Shown: one piece after another, positions 12,116 through 23,700 of the stretch
Position numbering within the stretch: the first letter of the stretch is position 1
Layout: each line of letters opens with the position of its first letter
Assembly (NCBI GenBank): GCA_964017125.1
Contig: OZ024909.1
Coordinates: 53,825,085-53,889,084 of the forward strand
DNA: 64,000 nt
Origin: Flabesymbios commensalis
Taxonomy: Eukaryota > Annelida > Polychaeta > Terebellida > Flabelligeridae
Reading direction: 5' to 3'
Notes under the pieces: model-generated
Seen by the model: the letters and a program-made list of their open reading frames with translations, nothing else
Databases searched by the model: none
Told to the model about the DNA's origin: nothing
Position numbers and translations under genes: made by a program

Positions 12116-13180
12116 ACTTGGTGTAAAATTGTTAATAACGGCTTGCTTGTTTTTACACTTTTGTTACTGGCAGTAATACTTTAATACCCACCCCCCCCCC
12201 CCCCCCAAATACTGGTCCAAATGTAGAGGAGATGGGTGCACCACTGTTTTTTTTCCATTTTGCCTTTTCTTCAAACATATTTGGCACACGTTTATAAACT
12301 ATTAACCAACGGGTAACATTACACTTATCCAATCTTTGGTTAAACTCATTATTTCACCTTGAATCTTGGTGAAAATTAATTATTTAACTTTTCACAAAAT
12401 GTTCATTGTGCTGCAGACACGGCGGTAGGCCTACTATGAACTATGAGGTGGGGTACAATGTCTTCTGGCTAGGTTGGAACACTATTTAAAAGTAAGATAT
12501 GACATGATATGGTGTAGATCTAAATTGTGGTGATAAAATAATTCAAAAATATATAGGGGGCCTATTCACTAAGGATTGTCTATGGTTTGTTGTCCATGGT
12601 ACCCCATAGAAATTATACTGACCATGGTGCCCCAGATATGATGGTGCCCTATCATGAAAATTGTTAGGAAACGTAAAGTTACCTAGTTTTAAGATAAATA
12701 TTTCTCGTTATAATTTTAACGAGTTAATCTGCAATTTTTTTTCAAGTTAGTTCCAAGGAGTGTTGAAAATATCGACAAAATAAATATTTAAAATATAAAA
12801 AACGTCGATGACTGTTTGAATATAAATAAAAACCGGTGTAATTATAGAGCTTGATAAAGAAAAGTTTATGATTATAATATAATCACGATAATAGAGCCTA
12901 CTATAGTCAGATTCAAATTAAATTCATTGACCAGGGTAAATGGAATTTCCTCAGTCATTTAGTTTTCATGACATTCTGCACACATTATAATGTGGTCATG
13001 GGGCGACTATACCCTGAAGTTAGACCATTTGGTATGTAATGAAATTCTGAGACATCGCTAGAAATAGTCAATTTTTTTATTTCTGACTAATCTGTATGTC
13101 AGTTCGGATTAAGTTTCACATTGTAGCAATCAATATGAGCCTGTGGACCGAAATTTCACTCCTTTTCTTTTTATCGTCAG
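12116..13180. other. Intergenic, nothing recognised
   Basis: Contains a poly-C run near 12187-12206 and short AT-rich sequence. No gene signal. Confidence 0.5.
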
Positions 13181-13386
13181 ATGGCGAGTGTCCTGGTGCA
13201 GTGGTTAAAGCTGCCTGCTTCAGAACAGTTGAAAAGTCGGAAATCGCGGGTTCGAATCCCACTCTGGCCTTCAAGTTTCAAAGAAACAAAATGTTTCTTC
13301 CCCGCCCATTCGTGAAGATTCAACATTGTGGGGAACCTCCGTGAACGAGAGGTAGCGTGCTCGGGCATGTCCCTCCCTTAGACCGC
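13181..13386 (+). mobile_element. SINE with a different tRNA head
   Basis: The head GGTGCAGTGGTTAAAGCTGC and GGGTTCGAATCCCACTC resembles a class II tRNA (long variable region) and differs from the head at 4548. The body then matches the other SINEs here: AAACAAAATGTTTCTTCC, CATTGTGGGGAACCTCCGTG and GAGAGGTAGCGTGCTCGG. The match stops after TTAGACCGC, so the copy is 3'-truncated or a shorter subtype. Confidence 0.85.
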
Positions 13387-14245
13387 ACATTTTGTTTATT
13401 ATTTATAGTTATGGTCTAGCTATCTGGCACGGCTTGTCAGATATCAGGCATATTAAAGACAATAATGGCCGATAGCCGGCTATTTTTAATTTAATAGAGT
13501 TGAAATTGTTCAGGGTATATCCCTACCTCAAACAACACAGTTTGTTTTACAGTATTAGTCAAGCTATCTGGCACGGTTTGTCCGATATCAGGCATAGGCT
13601 ATTCAAGTTAATTGTCTAATTTTTCAGGGCATATCCTTACCTGAAACGAAATGTGGCCAGAAATCAGGCATATCAATAACTTTATATGAAGTTCTTGGTC
13701 ATATTAAAGCTACTTATGGCCGGACATTAAGGGATGAGGGTGTGAAAAAGTGAAGGAATCCATCCACGGGTTTCCGAGATCTGCTTCTGAAACGAAATGC
13801 GGCCAGACGTACGCGGGCCTGACTGACGGCCGGACATCCGACGCCAACAAAAGTATAAGGATTATTGATAATGCTAATAGTTTGGCCGAAGGTACTTCGT
13901 CTAAACTAATTATGCCACACGCTACTTTTTAACATTTATATGGCCAGATGGCTCCAAATGGTAATGACTGTTTAGTCCAGCAATATCCACTTAAAAGGGG
14001 TCACAGCAGAATCTGAAAAAAATTACGGCATCAATGTTGGTCCAGTTTTGCAAACGGTGGTGTAATATTAAGACAATATTGGATTAACGTAACTATTGTG
14101 TTAGCTATTAAATTTAATTCCCTGATATCTGCCATGTATCTACAACCCCCCTCCCCCCCCCTCCCCCACCCAACAGCAGAGGCGGGGCATTCATGGTCAT
14201 ATAAACAAAACAAACAACCATATTTTGGTCGAAATATGGCCTGAA

Positions 14246-14555
14246 ATGAAATGAATCGGGCTTTAGGCCACCTTTGTGCACATATAGGCTAAACTGGGCC
14301 AGGAGAACCTCCTGAGGATGGTGAGATGATTGAGATGACACTGTCCTCCAGACACAGGATCCGAAATTCGGGCCCTGGCGGTCTGAGGCCGAGCACGCTA
14401 CCTCTCGGTCACGGAGGCTCCCCACAATACTAACTTTCACACGTGGATGGGGAAGAAACAATTTTGTTTCTTTCAAACCGCCGAGACCGGGAACCGAACC
14501 CCGGACTCTGGCGTCAAAGGCAGCGGTGCTAACCACTACCCCAGGGCCCCCGCCC
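14246..14555 (-). mobile_element. Full-length dimeric SINE, minus strand
   Basis: Same subfamily as 4548-4866. It is flanked by an exact 13-bp target duplication, AATATGGCCTGAA (14233-14245 and 14556-14568). Both tRNA-like units and the ATTTCATTTC tail are present. The open frame read through it is not a gene. Confidence 0.9.
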
Positions 14556-14723
14556 AATATGGCCTGAAGGCAACATTTCAAAATTTTCCGGGGGAGCATG
14601 CCCCCGTTCCCCTCTAGAGCATATAAGAGGCTGGCTGTGTGAGGAGCGAAATTAACGTTGATACACTGGTCTCAACATAACTCGACGAGGCCGCCCTTAC
14701 TTAACGTGATCGCCTTGTCACAT

Positions 14724-16140
14724 GGAGAAACAATTAGACTGTTTGCGATCTCAGAAATTGTGCTTAAAAAGTGACCCACGGTACGAAGCTTACCGAAATT
14801 TATTTTACGGTGTTTTCAACCATTTTAGAGTATGCTGAATCCAATGCCGAGCGGTGCCAAGCTCAACTATTTATGCAAAGGCTCGAATTTTACGATTCAA
14901 AACTGGTCCCAAAAAATCGCTCGAAAATCTCTCAACAACAAAGGTGTCAGCAAGTTATGAGCCAGTACAAGACACATACATGCTGCTTTATATGTGACCT
15001 ACCGTATGAGGCGTGCCAAAATTAATTTCACAATGTTTTTAACCATTTTCGAGTATGCTGAATCTAATGCCGAGCAGTGCTAAGCACTACTATTAATGCT
15101 AAGGCTCAAATTTTACGATTTAAAATTGGCATCAAAAATCACTCGACAAGAACACTGATGAAGGGGCCAGCAAGGAGTCTGATCCAATATACGGCCCATA
15201 TATATGCTTGCTTTATATATTTTAAACTGTTTTCGAGTATGCTGAATATAATGCCGAGCGGTGCCAAGCTCAACTATTTATGCAAAATTTCGTATTTTGC
15301 GATATTAGGGTGTGTTTGATCGAAAATCGCTCAACAACAAGGGGCCAGCAACGTGTCTGAGGTAGTATAAAGTCCATAATATGCCTGTTTCATATGTGAC
15401 CAACAGTAGGAAGCTTGCCAAAAATTAAGCTTCCAATGTTTTTAACCATTTTCAAGTGTGCTGAATCTAATGCCGAACGCTGCTAAGCTCAACTATTTAT
15501 TCAAAGGCTCGAATTTTACGATTCAAAATTGGTCTTGAAAATAGCTCGAAAATCTTTCAACAACAGAGGGGTCAGCAAGGTATGAGCCAGTACAAGGCAT
15601 ATGCATGTTTGTTTCATATGTGACCCACCGTATGAGGCGTGCCAAAATTAATTTTTCGATGTTTTAAGCCATTTCGAGTATGCTGAATCTAATGTCGAGC
15701 GGTGCTAAGTTCAACTATATAATTTGCAAAGGCACAAATTTTACGATTTAAAATTTGCCTCGATAATCACTGCATAAATAGTTGAACTTAGTACCGCTTG
15801 GCAGTAGACTCAGTATACTCGTGAAAGGTTAAGAAAATTGTAAAATTAATTCTGGCACGCCTCATACGGTGGGTCACATATAAAGCAGCATGTATGTGTC
15901 TTGTACTGGCTCATACCTTGCTGACACCTTTGTTGTTGAGAGATTTTCGAGCGATTTTCGAGACCAATTTTAAATCCCAAAATTCAAGCCTTTGCATAAA
16001 TAGTTGAGCTTGGCACCACTCGGCATTGGATTCAGCATACTCGAAAATGGTTAAAAACACCAAAAAATCAATTTCGGCAAGCTTCGTACCGTGGGTCAGC
16101 ATATACTGGAATAGCAAACAGTCTAAATGCTGTTTCTCTA
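14724..16140. repeat. Fold-back element of about 220-bp repeats
   Basis: Five head-to-tail units carry TATGCTGAATCnAATGCCGA at 14831, 15054, 15238, 15458 and 15679 (spacings 223, 184, 220, 221). After about 15770 the same sequence runs in reverse for about 1.5 units to 16100. Each unit includes GTGACCCACnGTA and CAAAGGCTCGAATTTTACGA. The outer ends GAGAAACAATTAGACTGTTTGC and GCAAACAGTCTAAATGCTGTTTCTC are inverted. It resembles a fold-back DNA transposon; no transposase seen. Confidence 0.8.
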
Positions 16141-16199
16141 AAAAACCCACACAGGAACAGCGGAGTTCGAAACCGGGACGCATGCATGACTGGCGAGGC

Positions 16200-17633
16200 A
16201 CTAATACCCCCCCCCCCCCTCTCCCACCATGATGGCTTCCAGATGCAAAATGTTCAGGCCATGCAGTCCGAAATTTGCTGATGTACACTTGTGTAGAAAT
16301 GTGGTAATGTAGAATTTTTTATTTATTGGGACAGGTTTTTGTGTATGTACTACTGTCATTTTTCTCTACAAAATTGGATACAACATGACTGGTATTAATA
16401 GTTTCGTAACTATGTTAATATTTAATCATAAGTATCAAAAAGTTCGTTGTGTGCATAGAAAAAAACACATCAAAATATATCAAAATACAGATTTATTAAT
16501 TACGATGACAAATATTTTGTTTACATTATCTGCTTAAAATGACATGTTTTTCCAACCGACAAAATCATCAGATAGGCTACAGCTGTAGAGCTACTGCAAA
16601 CTTTCATATGATCAGGTGCCATGATTTAATGGTACAGTAATTGTATTCAATTACAATTAGGGACATGCATACGAAAACCGATATAAAAAGAATAAATTTA
16701 AATCGTAGATATAATTAAAATTATTGAACACGGGCAGAGTTCCGAAACGATCGTAAGAGTTAAGCTATTCTAACGAATACATTAATGAAGTGACTTAGTA
16801 GCATAATTCATAACTTTTCAAGTTTAATAACGGTACACGTGCTGGTGTCAAAGGAACATGCATATATATGATATGATAATATGATCACATTTATTATCCT
16901 CAACTATCGACATATATAGGCCTATCAGGTGGACTACTCTATAGCTTTCCTAAAAGCAATCATTTGTGTAGAAGAGGGCATCGCATAATTTTTTTCATGT
17001 GAATTACATTTTCTGTAGAAAAGTCGAATAAAAAGCAATGCTTCATTCAGTACACTCAACTGATAAAAAAGTATCGACGTTGTAAAACAGCCATTCTCTT
17101 TTCGGACATGCCTTTACACAAGTCACTCATCCACAGACATTCCTATGACGTTATCAAATCCACTGGTCAGTGAAAAATACACATTTTTATATTCTTGTAC
17201 AAAATCAAACAAAATATAACCAATCGTAATATGGGAATGATCGTGTAATAAACAGGCTTACCATCAAAATACCGTTCTCAACGAATATTTTTATTAAATA
17301 CATAACTTGAGACAATAACAGATAGTATTACCAAATTGTAATAATCGTCTTAACATCAATTCATTGTAATTCCCTAATGATCGCGAAGAAAATTGTTGAT
17401 TTCGCCCAACACCCACTGTATTCCCTGAATTTTAGATACATTACACAAATCAGGTTCTAAACATGGCAATGTATTGACATTACAATAATCATGTCACATT
17501 TTCCCACAAAGATACATCTTAGCTTCACAAATATAAATTACATTTGTCCACGTCAGACGTGGCACATGCTGTTGCAGATACGTGAGCAGTCAAACAATAA
17601 GTGCGTTCAAGTCTATTAGTATTATGGATACAT
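16200..17633 (-). other. Probable 3' UTR and flank of cytochrome b5
   Basis: Lies directly downstream (minus strand) of the stop codon at 17634-17636. No repeat recognised. Candidate AATAAA signals on the minus strand are at about 17290-17295, 16897-16902 and 16491-16496. I cannot say which is used. Confidence 0.45.
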
Positions 17634-17718
17634 CTAATTGGAGGGAGCCAGGATGAAGCGGTACACAAGTGCTGCTGCTATGGCTATACCAAGTGGAATC
17701 AGCCATGTAGTGAGAGAC
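17634..17718 (-). CDS. CYB5: Cytochrome b5 exon 6, membrane anchor and stop
   Basis: After the acceptor GTGTTTCTAG one base completes the split glycine. SLTTWLIPLGIAIAAALVYR and FILAPSN follow, then TAG. The single hydrophobic helix close to the C terminus is the tail anchor typical of membrane-bound b5. Confidence 0.95.
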
Positions 17719-20700
17719 CTAGAAACACAAACAACGCTATTTAGAGTTCTACACCATGACAAACAACAACATTTTATTCAAAGCAGTTCGCAATGAATTA
17801 TCAATACACACAGAGCAAAATAGTCAACAGTGGTCAAGTATTAACAAGGACAAATCGGAGGGATTTGGTAGCTGCGACAATTTTCCTGAGAAACAATGAG
17901 CTCCAAAAATGGCCCGATATCCTCAAAAAGTTATTCAGTTCTGCAGATCATGCCCATAAATGCAATTGTAAGGTTAGAAGTCATTTAGTCAAAAACTTTT
18001 GACATTAGCGTCCGGAAACCGTCAATTTTGGCTGATTTTCGTATGTTTTCTGGCCACCAGAGGGTCGATTTTCGTGAAAAACTAATCAAGTCTGGCCCTA
18101 ACCCCCATGAGTGTTAGTGCCAGGTTAGAAAATGATTGGTCAAAAACTGTTCACATTAGCGTCCGGAAACCTCAATTTTGGCCGACTTTTGTATGTTTTT
18201 TTGGCCACCAGAGCGATAATGGGCCGACTTTCGTGAACAACTAATCAGATTTAGCCCTAACCCCCGGGAGTGTTAGTGCTAGGTTAGAAGTTGATTGGTT
18301 GAGAGACTTTGACTTTATACACCTTTCCCAATAGCAACACGCCACACACTACAGTGACTAAAAGCTGAACTATTTAGTTGTGAGTCCTGTCACACTTCTA
18401 TTACAACACGCCACTCAGTGATTAAAACTGAACTATTTAGTTGGGAGTCCTGCTTATGCGCAAAATCGTGCAAACAGTCTATTGCCCGGGAACGAAGTGT
18501 TACAGACGACAGACAGACAACGGCGTTTATAGAGCTGCTAGGTCGCAGCTAAAAATATTACTTATGACCATTAAGATGATTCAACTATGAAGTAAAACTA
18601 GATGTTATATTTACATGGCAAATACGAAATTCTCCACCTATCACAATTAAAAATTGTCAATACATTACAATGCATATAGGGGCCTATGTAATTATTTAGG
18701 ACAATTATTTTTTAATAATGTGACACTATTTCGTCGTCGTAGAAAAACGGTATAGATGTGCTGTCAAAACAGGTTATCAAGTGAAACAGGTTATCAAGTT
18801 AAACAAGGTCGGGCGTGATAGCTCATATGCAAATTCAGCAATATTATAGTTAAAACAGGATAATCAGTCGTATAATAGTGAGGTTTGTTAAAGTTTTGTG
18901 AAGATCAGTTAAATTTGGTGAGTGTATATGTCAAATTGTATTGAGTATCGTGGCGGCCATATGGGATATGCAAAGTAATCAGTTTAGAGCTTATAGAGGT
19001 TAATCAGTCAAATAATAGTCTGGGGAAGTTTTGTCAAGATACTGTCGAGTAAATATTGGCGATTCGGATTGCAGAGCGTTTACATGTACATGCTACGTCG
19101 AGTTTTAACTAAGTGTTATGACACAAGCAAATCAGCCAATTTTCAAATTAAATTTGTGAAAAAAGGCGGAGAAAGGATTGAGAAAGTTTCCCGAAGATCG
19201 GATAAATATTGGTGACAGTAAAGATTTAACGTCAAATTATAAGTAATTGTCACTGTGACAACATTTTATTATTATGCAAATTAGCCAATTTCAAAGCGTG
19301 ACACCGGCGAAATCCTGGCGCGATTAAAATCCCCTTTCCCCTACTACGGGCAAGGGATAAACAGGATAATAATACTGAAAATTTTGTGACGAAATTTAGT
19401 GTAGATCGGATTAAAATTGGTGACTGTAGAGAGTTTACAGGAAATTAAAAAAAAACTGAACTAAAATGAACTGTCAGAATAAATGTAAGCGATTATTGTA
19501 CTGTGGCGGTCATCCCAGCAAACACAGGGCATTCACCCAATTCTGTTTCAATGTTGGACCACCGTCTTCGACGCTGTCCCAACATTGAAACATCATTGGG
19601 TGAATGCCCCGTGTTTGCTGTCATGGGCGAGCATGGCAAGATTAACCCTTAAAGCGCTGTTTTTTTATATATAGAACATGTCGTGATGGAGACCAAAGGG
19701 TGTTCTTCAATTAGAAATCATCATGCATATCTTGACCCTTTCAAGCCTGAATTTGTCTTCTTCATCCACTAGCCGCAAATTGCTGTCGCAATTCGCGACG
19801 TGTAGATGAAAATGACTAGAATTGGGTGAAAAATTAAATTGCTATGTATCGGTAAAGCAGCTTCACGGCAATTTGCCATACAAAATTACCTAGTTTTTTG
19901 GAAAATAAAGTCGTTTTCGGGGATGTAAAATGATGCTTTAATGCATCACGAGGGCTTAAAGGCTAAGTAAGCTCTTAAACAGAGTCTGACTTCTAAAGTC
20001 GGTCCCCGCGCAGTAAGAGTTGATAACACCAGTGACCAAACAAAACGTCACATTATCATGATTATAAATAATGAAAAACGTGACTAGGCACACAGTAAGG
20101 TACATCCAGGCGGCGGCATTTTTCAGTTTTTGTATGACGTTATATACAATTGTAATTGCTATGATAGAGCTGAAATGAAAAATTCATAGAAGCGAAAAGT
20201 AATAAAAATTCGTTAATTGAGGGTGCACATGGGTTAAAAAACGAATCAAACGAACGGCGAATCACCTGTTCTTAGGGTTCGAACATCGAGGATTTCAGCT
20301 TATAAATACTGTAAAAAACGAACCTAAATTTTTTTATCTATTTTTATCCATATTTATATCATTTTTCCCTTGTAAAAAGCGAGGCCAAGTCGACTTCAGT
20401 CATCAGAATCTGACGTCTACAGACGTCAGATTCTGATGACTGAAGTCGATCCCCGCGCTGTAAGAGTAAAACCTTGGTATACGTAAATGCTACTACTAGC
20501 CTAATTTGTAAATAATATTAGTAAGGTTGCCACAACACAGCAGTGCCAAGGGAAAAGCAGTAACAGCATGCTTCCATTTACAACTAATTGCCTTCGCATT
20601 GCAGAAGAAGTGCCACATTGACTATGAGTTAGACCAGTCTGTGATAAAAACAAAGATAACTTGCCTTAAGCAGAGTCAATTTAGTGGGTTTGGTTAGATG

Positions 20701-23700
20701 TTTGGGATCTACAGTATCACGCACCACTTTTTGTCACTGCATACAACAAAGTAATACAATACTCTTCACCATGATACTAATTGTATTATTGTGACCATTG
20801 ATATGGTGCTGGATGTAAATATATTTATAAACCATTTGCGACTAAATTTATAATTGCCATATATATATATAAATGGCCAGACTGTACCACATTATATTGC
20901 AACGTTATTATACATAGCTCTTAAAATGTACATTGCACTCAAAAGTGTTAACTTTTCCAACCGTTGAACAAACACAAAAGAGCTGATGGATGTCTGGTTA
21001 ACTGATGATCATAAAAAGCTGTTTATACTGTAACTTGTAATGAATAGATTGTCAACCCTGCCTAGCAGCGTAACCAGCCCATACCGCTATAAGTATTAAA
21101 CCGTCCTATTTACATGTGTACATACGATAAGATGGCGAATGATATCAATACATATATCTATATCTACATAATTATATATCTATATACCGTTATCTTTATA
21201 TCTATATCCACATGACGTATCTACAAAGATCTATATATAATTGATGTCTATATATCTTTATTTCTATACATGTACCGGTATATAGATATATAATCATGTT
21301 ACGTAATTGACTGAGAACTCACCCTCCAGTCTCGACCGTCGGTGCAGTGGGCGGCGTCTTGGGCTGCAAAAAAACTTAGTAGGTTGTTTATCATAGTAAT
21401 ACAAGTACACAATGAACTCCAATAGTAGGTTACCACGGACAAATTCCTGTGCAATAGATCTAGTTCATTAACATTTTTTTTAATTTGAACAAAAATTCTA
21501 GGGTGACCTTTCGGTTCGCCGACTCACACAAGTCATGGATGTCAATGAGTAAAGCACTTTTTCTACAATTAGCCAATGAATGTGTCATAACATGTCATGA
21601 CCCCCTAAGTAGGAGGGCTAAGTGATCACCCATGATCATGAGTGATCACCCATGATCATGAGTGATCACCCATGATCATGAGTGATCACCCATGATCATG
21701 AGTGATAGTCATCTACTGAGGTGGGATTATTAGCTCCGAGTACGTTTTCGGTGGTGATTTTTTCTAGATCTTAGTAATTTATCAGGTGCACCACAAAATA
21801 AACCGTATGCGCATTTTTAGTATGTATATTACACGGCGCATTGGTTAATAAACATGTGTAACAGTTGACAGAATGCATATATATATACATAATTATTATT
21901 ATAACACATCTTAAGTACGCAACCGCTCAAAGGGAAAACACAATCTACATATCAATGTCAAAATGTAAAAAAAATTGATGCAGTGTCAGATTATCATTCT
22001 TTACAGCCGTTTCACCACGACTCCTCTTGTAGAGAATGGTCACATATATTTAGGCTTTAACATGTTTAATCTAGAACGGAACGATATCATCTGATAAAAA
22101 CCAGTAAGAGTAAGAGTTTTGAACATTAGTCAACGATCGTAAAATCAATGTAACATTATCCCGAATGTAGCCAATGTTTAACATTCTAATAAAACAATTC
22201 GAACATGCCAGGCTTTCATTTGATATCTTGGTCATTTTATAAAATATTGAGCCAACAAGACTAGTGGTCTCCCGTGTTTGTGGGGTATTTACTACATACA
22301 CGGGTTATTTACATATTGATAGCTCATAGGGGACATAACCAATATTAACAATAATATGCAAATAACCCGCATCACAGTCACCTCTGCCATAAAATGAATC
22401 AATAGGGGTAATCAAGTCAGCACATCATCCAGTTACTGACGATATATGTGTTTTACTTGTTGATTTAAACATGTTTAAAAGCAATAATCTCTCATCATAT
22501 TCTGATTCTTGAATAAACAAATGAAATACCACTTGGTGATACGAACCGCGGGACAAATACGACCTTGGCAACTCAAGGGTTTTTAATATTTACAGAAAAG
22601 CAATTGTAAATACGCAACTTTTAATGGATGAGGTCAAAGATTACTCACTTTCGTGGATTTTGTTTCACGGTCAGCCTGCAAAAACAATCAAAAGACAACC
22701 ATTTTAAATAATGTTCATTCATTGTACAGATCGAGTTGTACATGTATGTAATTATAATTTATTGGTGCAGTGCATCGTATTAACATGATGGTGGTACCTG
22801 TATGTATTATTATAATATGACCTAAATCAAGTAATGGTTCACAGATATACGTCGATCCAACGTTGATTTACGTTGTCTCACTGTCTGTGAGAGCGAGAAT
22901 GCGCCAGCATTAAAGCAGTTCAGGTGGGCACAAGGGCTATAAGAAAACAAAGACGTTGGCTCAATGTTTGCCTGGGCATCGTCTTCGACGCTGGCCCAAA
23001 ATTACCCAATATTGTGCCAACGCCTCGTGTTTGGTGGGAGGTACATGTGAGCATGCTCAGACCAGCGTGATTAAAGGTGTAGTCAACTGTCAAAATTCGC
23101 GGGACAAGGGTCCCCCAGAAGGCAATAGTGCCCGTGGGTAAGCCAAGGCCCTATTCCATAATAATACTAAATATGCGTTTCATACACAAAGCCTCATTAA
23201 GAGCAAGTTCTCAAATCACAGCAAGTTCATATATACTTGAGCGACATCTATGAGGTAATAATTCAAAGCCCTTGTCTTTTGCCCCTACTTGGTCGCCTAC
23301 TTGCAAGCAAACTGACTGTATTACTGCGGGGATTTGGAAACTGCTTGACCCCCAAGTTTGTATTGTCACCCAGTAAACACAAAACATTTGTATGACTTTA
23401 TGCAATGTTGGACCAACGTCGAAGACGTTGGGCCGACATTGCATAAATGTCATACAAATGTCTTGCGTTTGCTGGGCAGGAGGACTTTCTCTCAAACATT
23501 GTACATTTATCTAATGTTGGTTCAATGTTGGGCCAGCGTCGCAGACGTTGGACTAACATTAAAACAGCATTGGATCAATGTCTCGTTTGAGTAGTATCTT
23601 GTAACCAGTTCAGTGGCTATATTAATGCCGTCAATCTGTACTCAATAGGCTACTGTTGGCCTACACTTGACCGTCCCAGGCATGCGCGTTTTGAAGCTGA

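Noticed and set aside
14771-16288. Short genes sharing EYAESNAE-type peptides
   Set aside because: They are frames within the fold-back repeat units, on both strands.
20390-20449. A microRNA precursor
   Set aside because: The arms are perfect and the loop only two bases, unlike animal pre-miRNAs; a recent palindrome is simpler.
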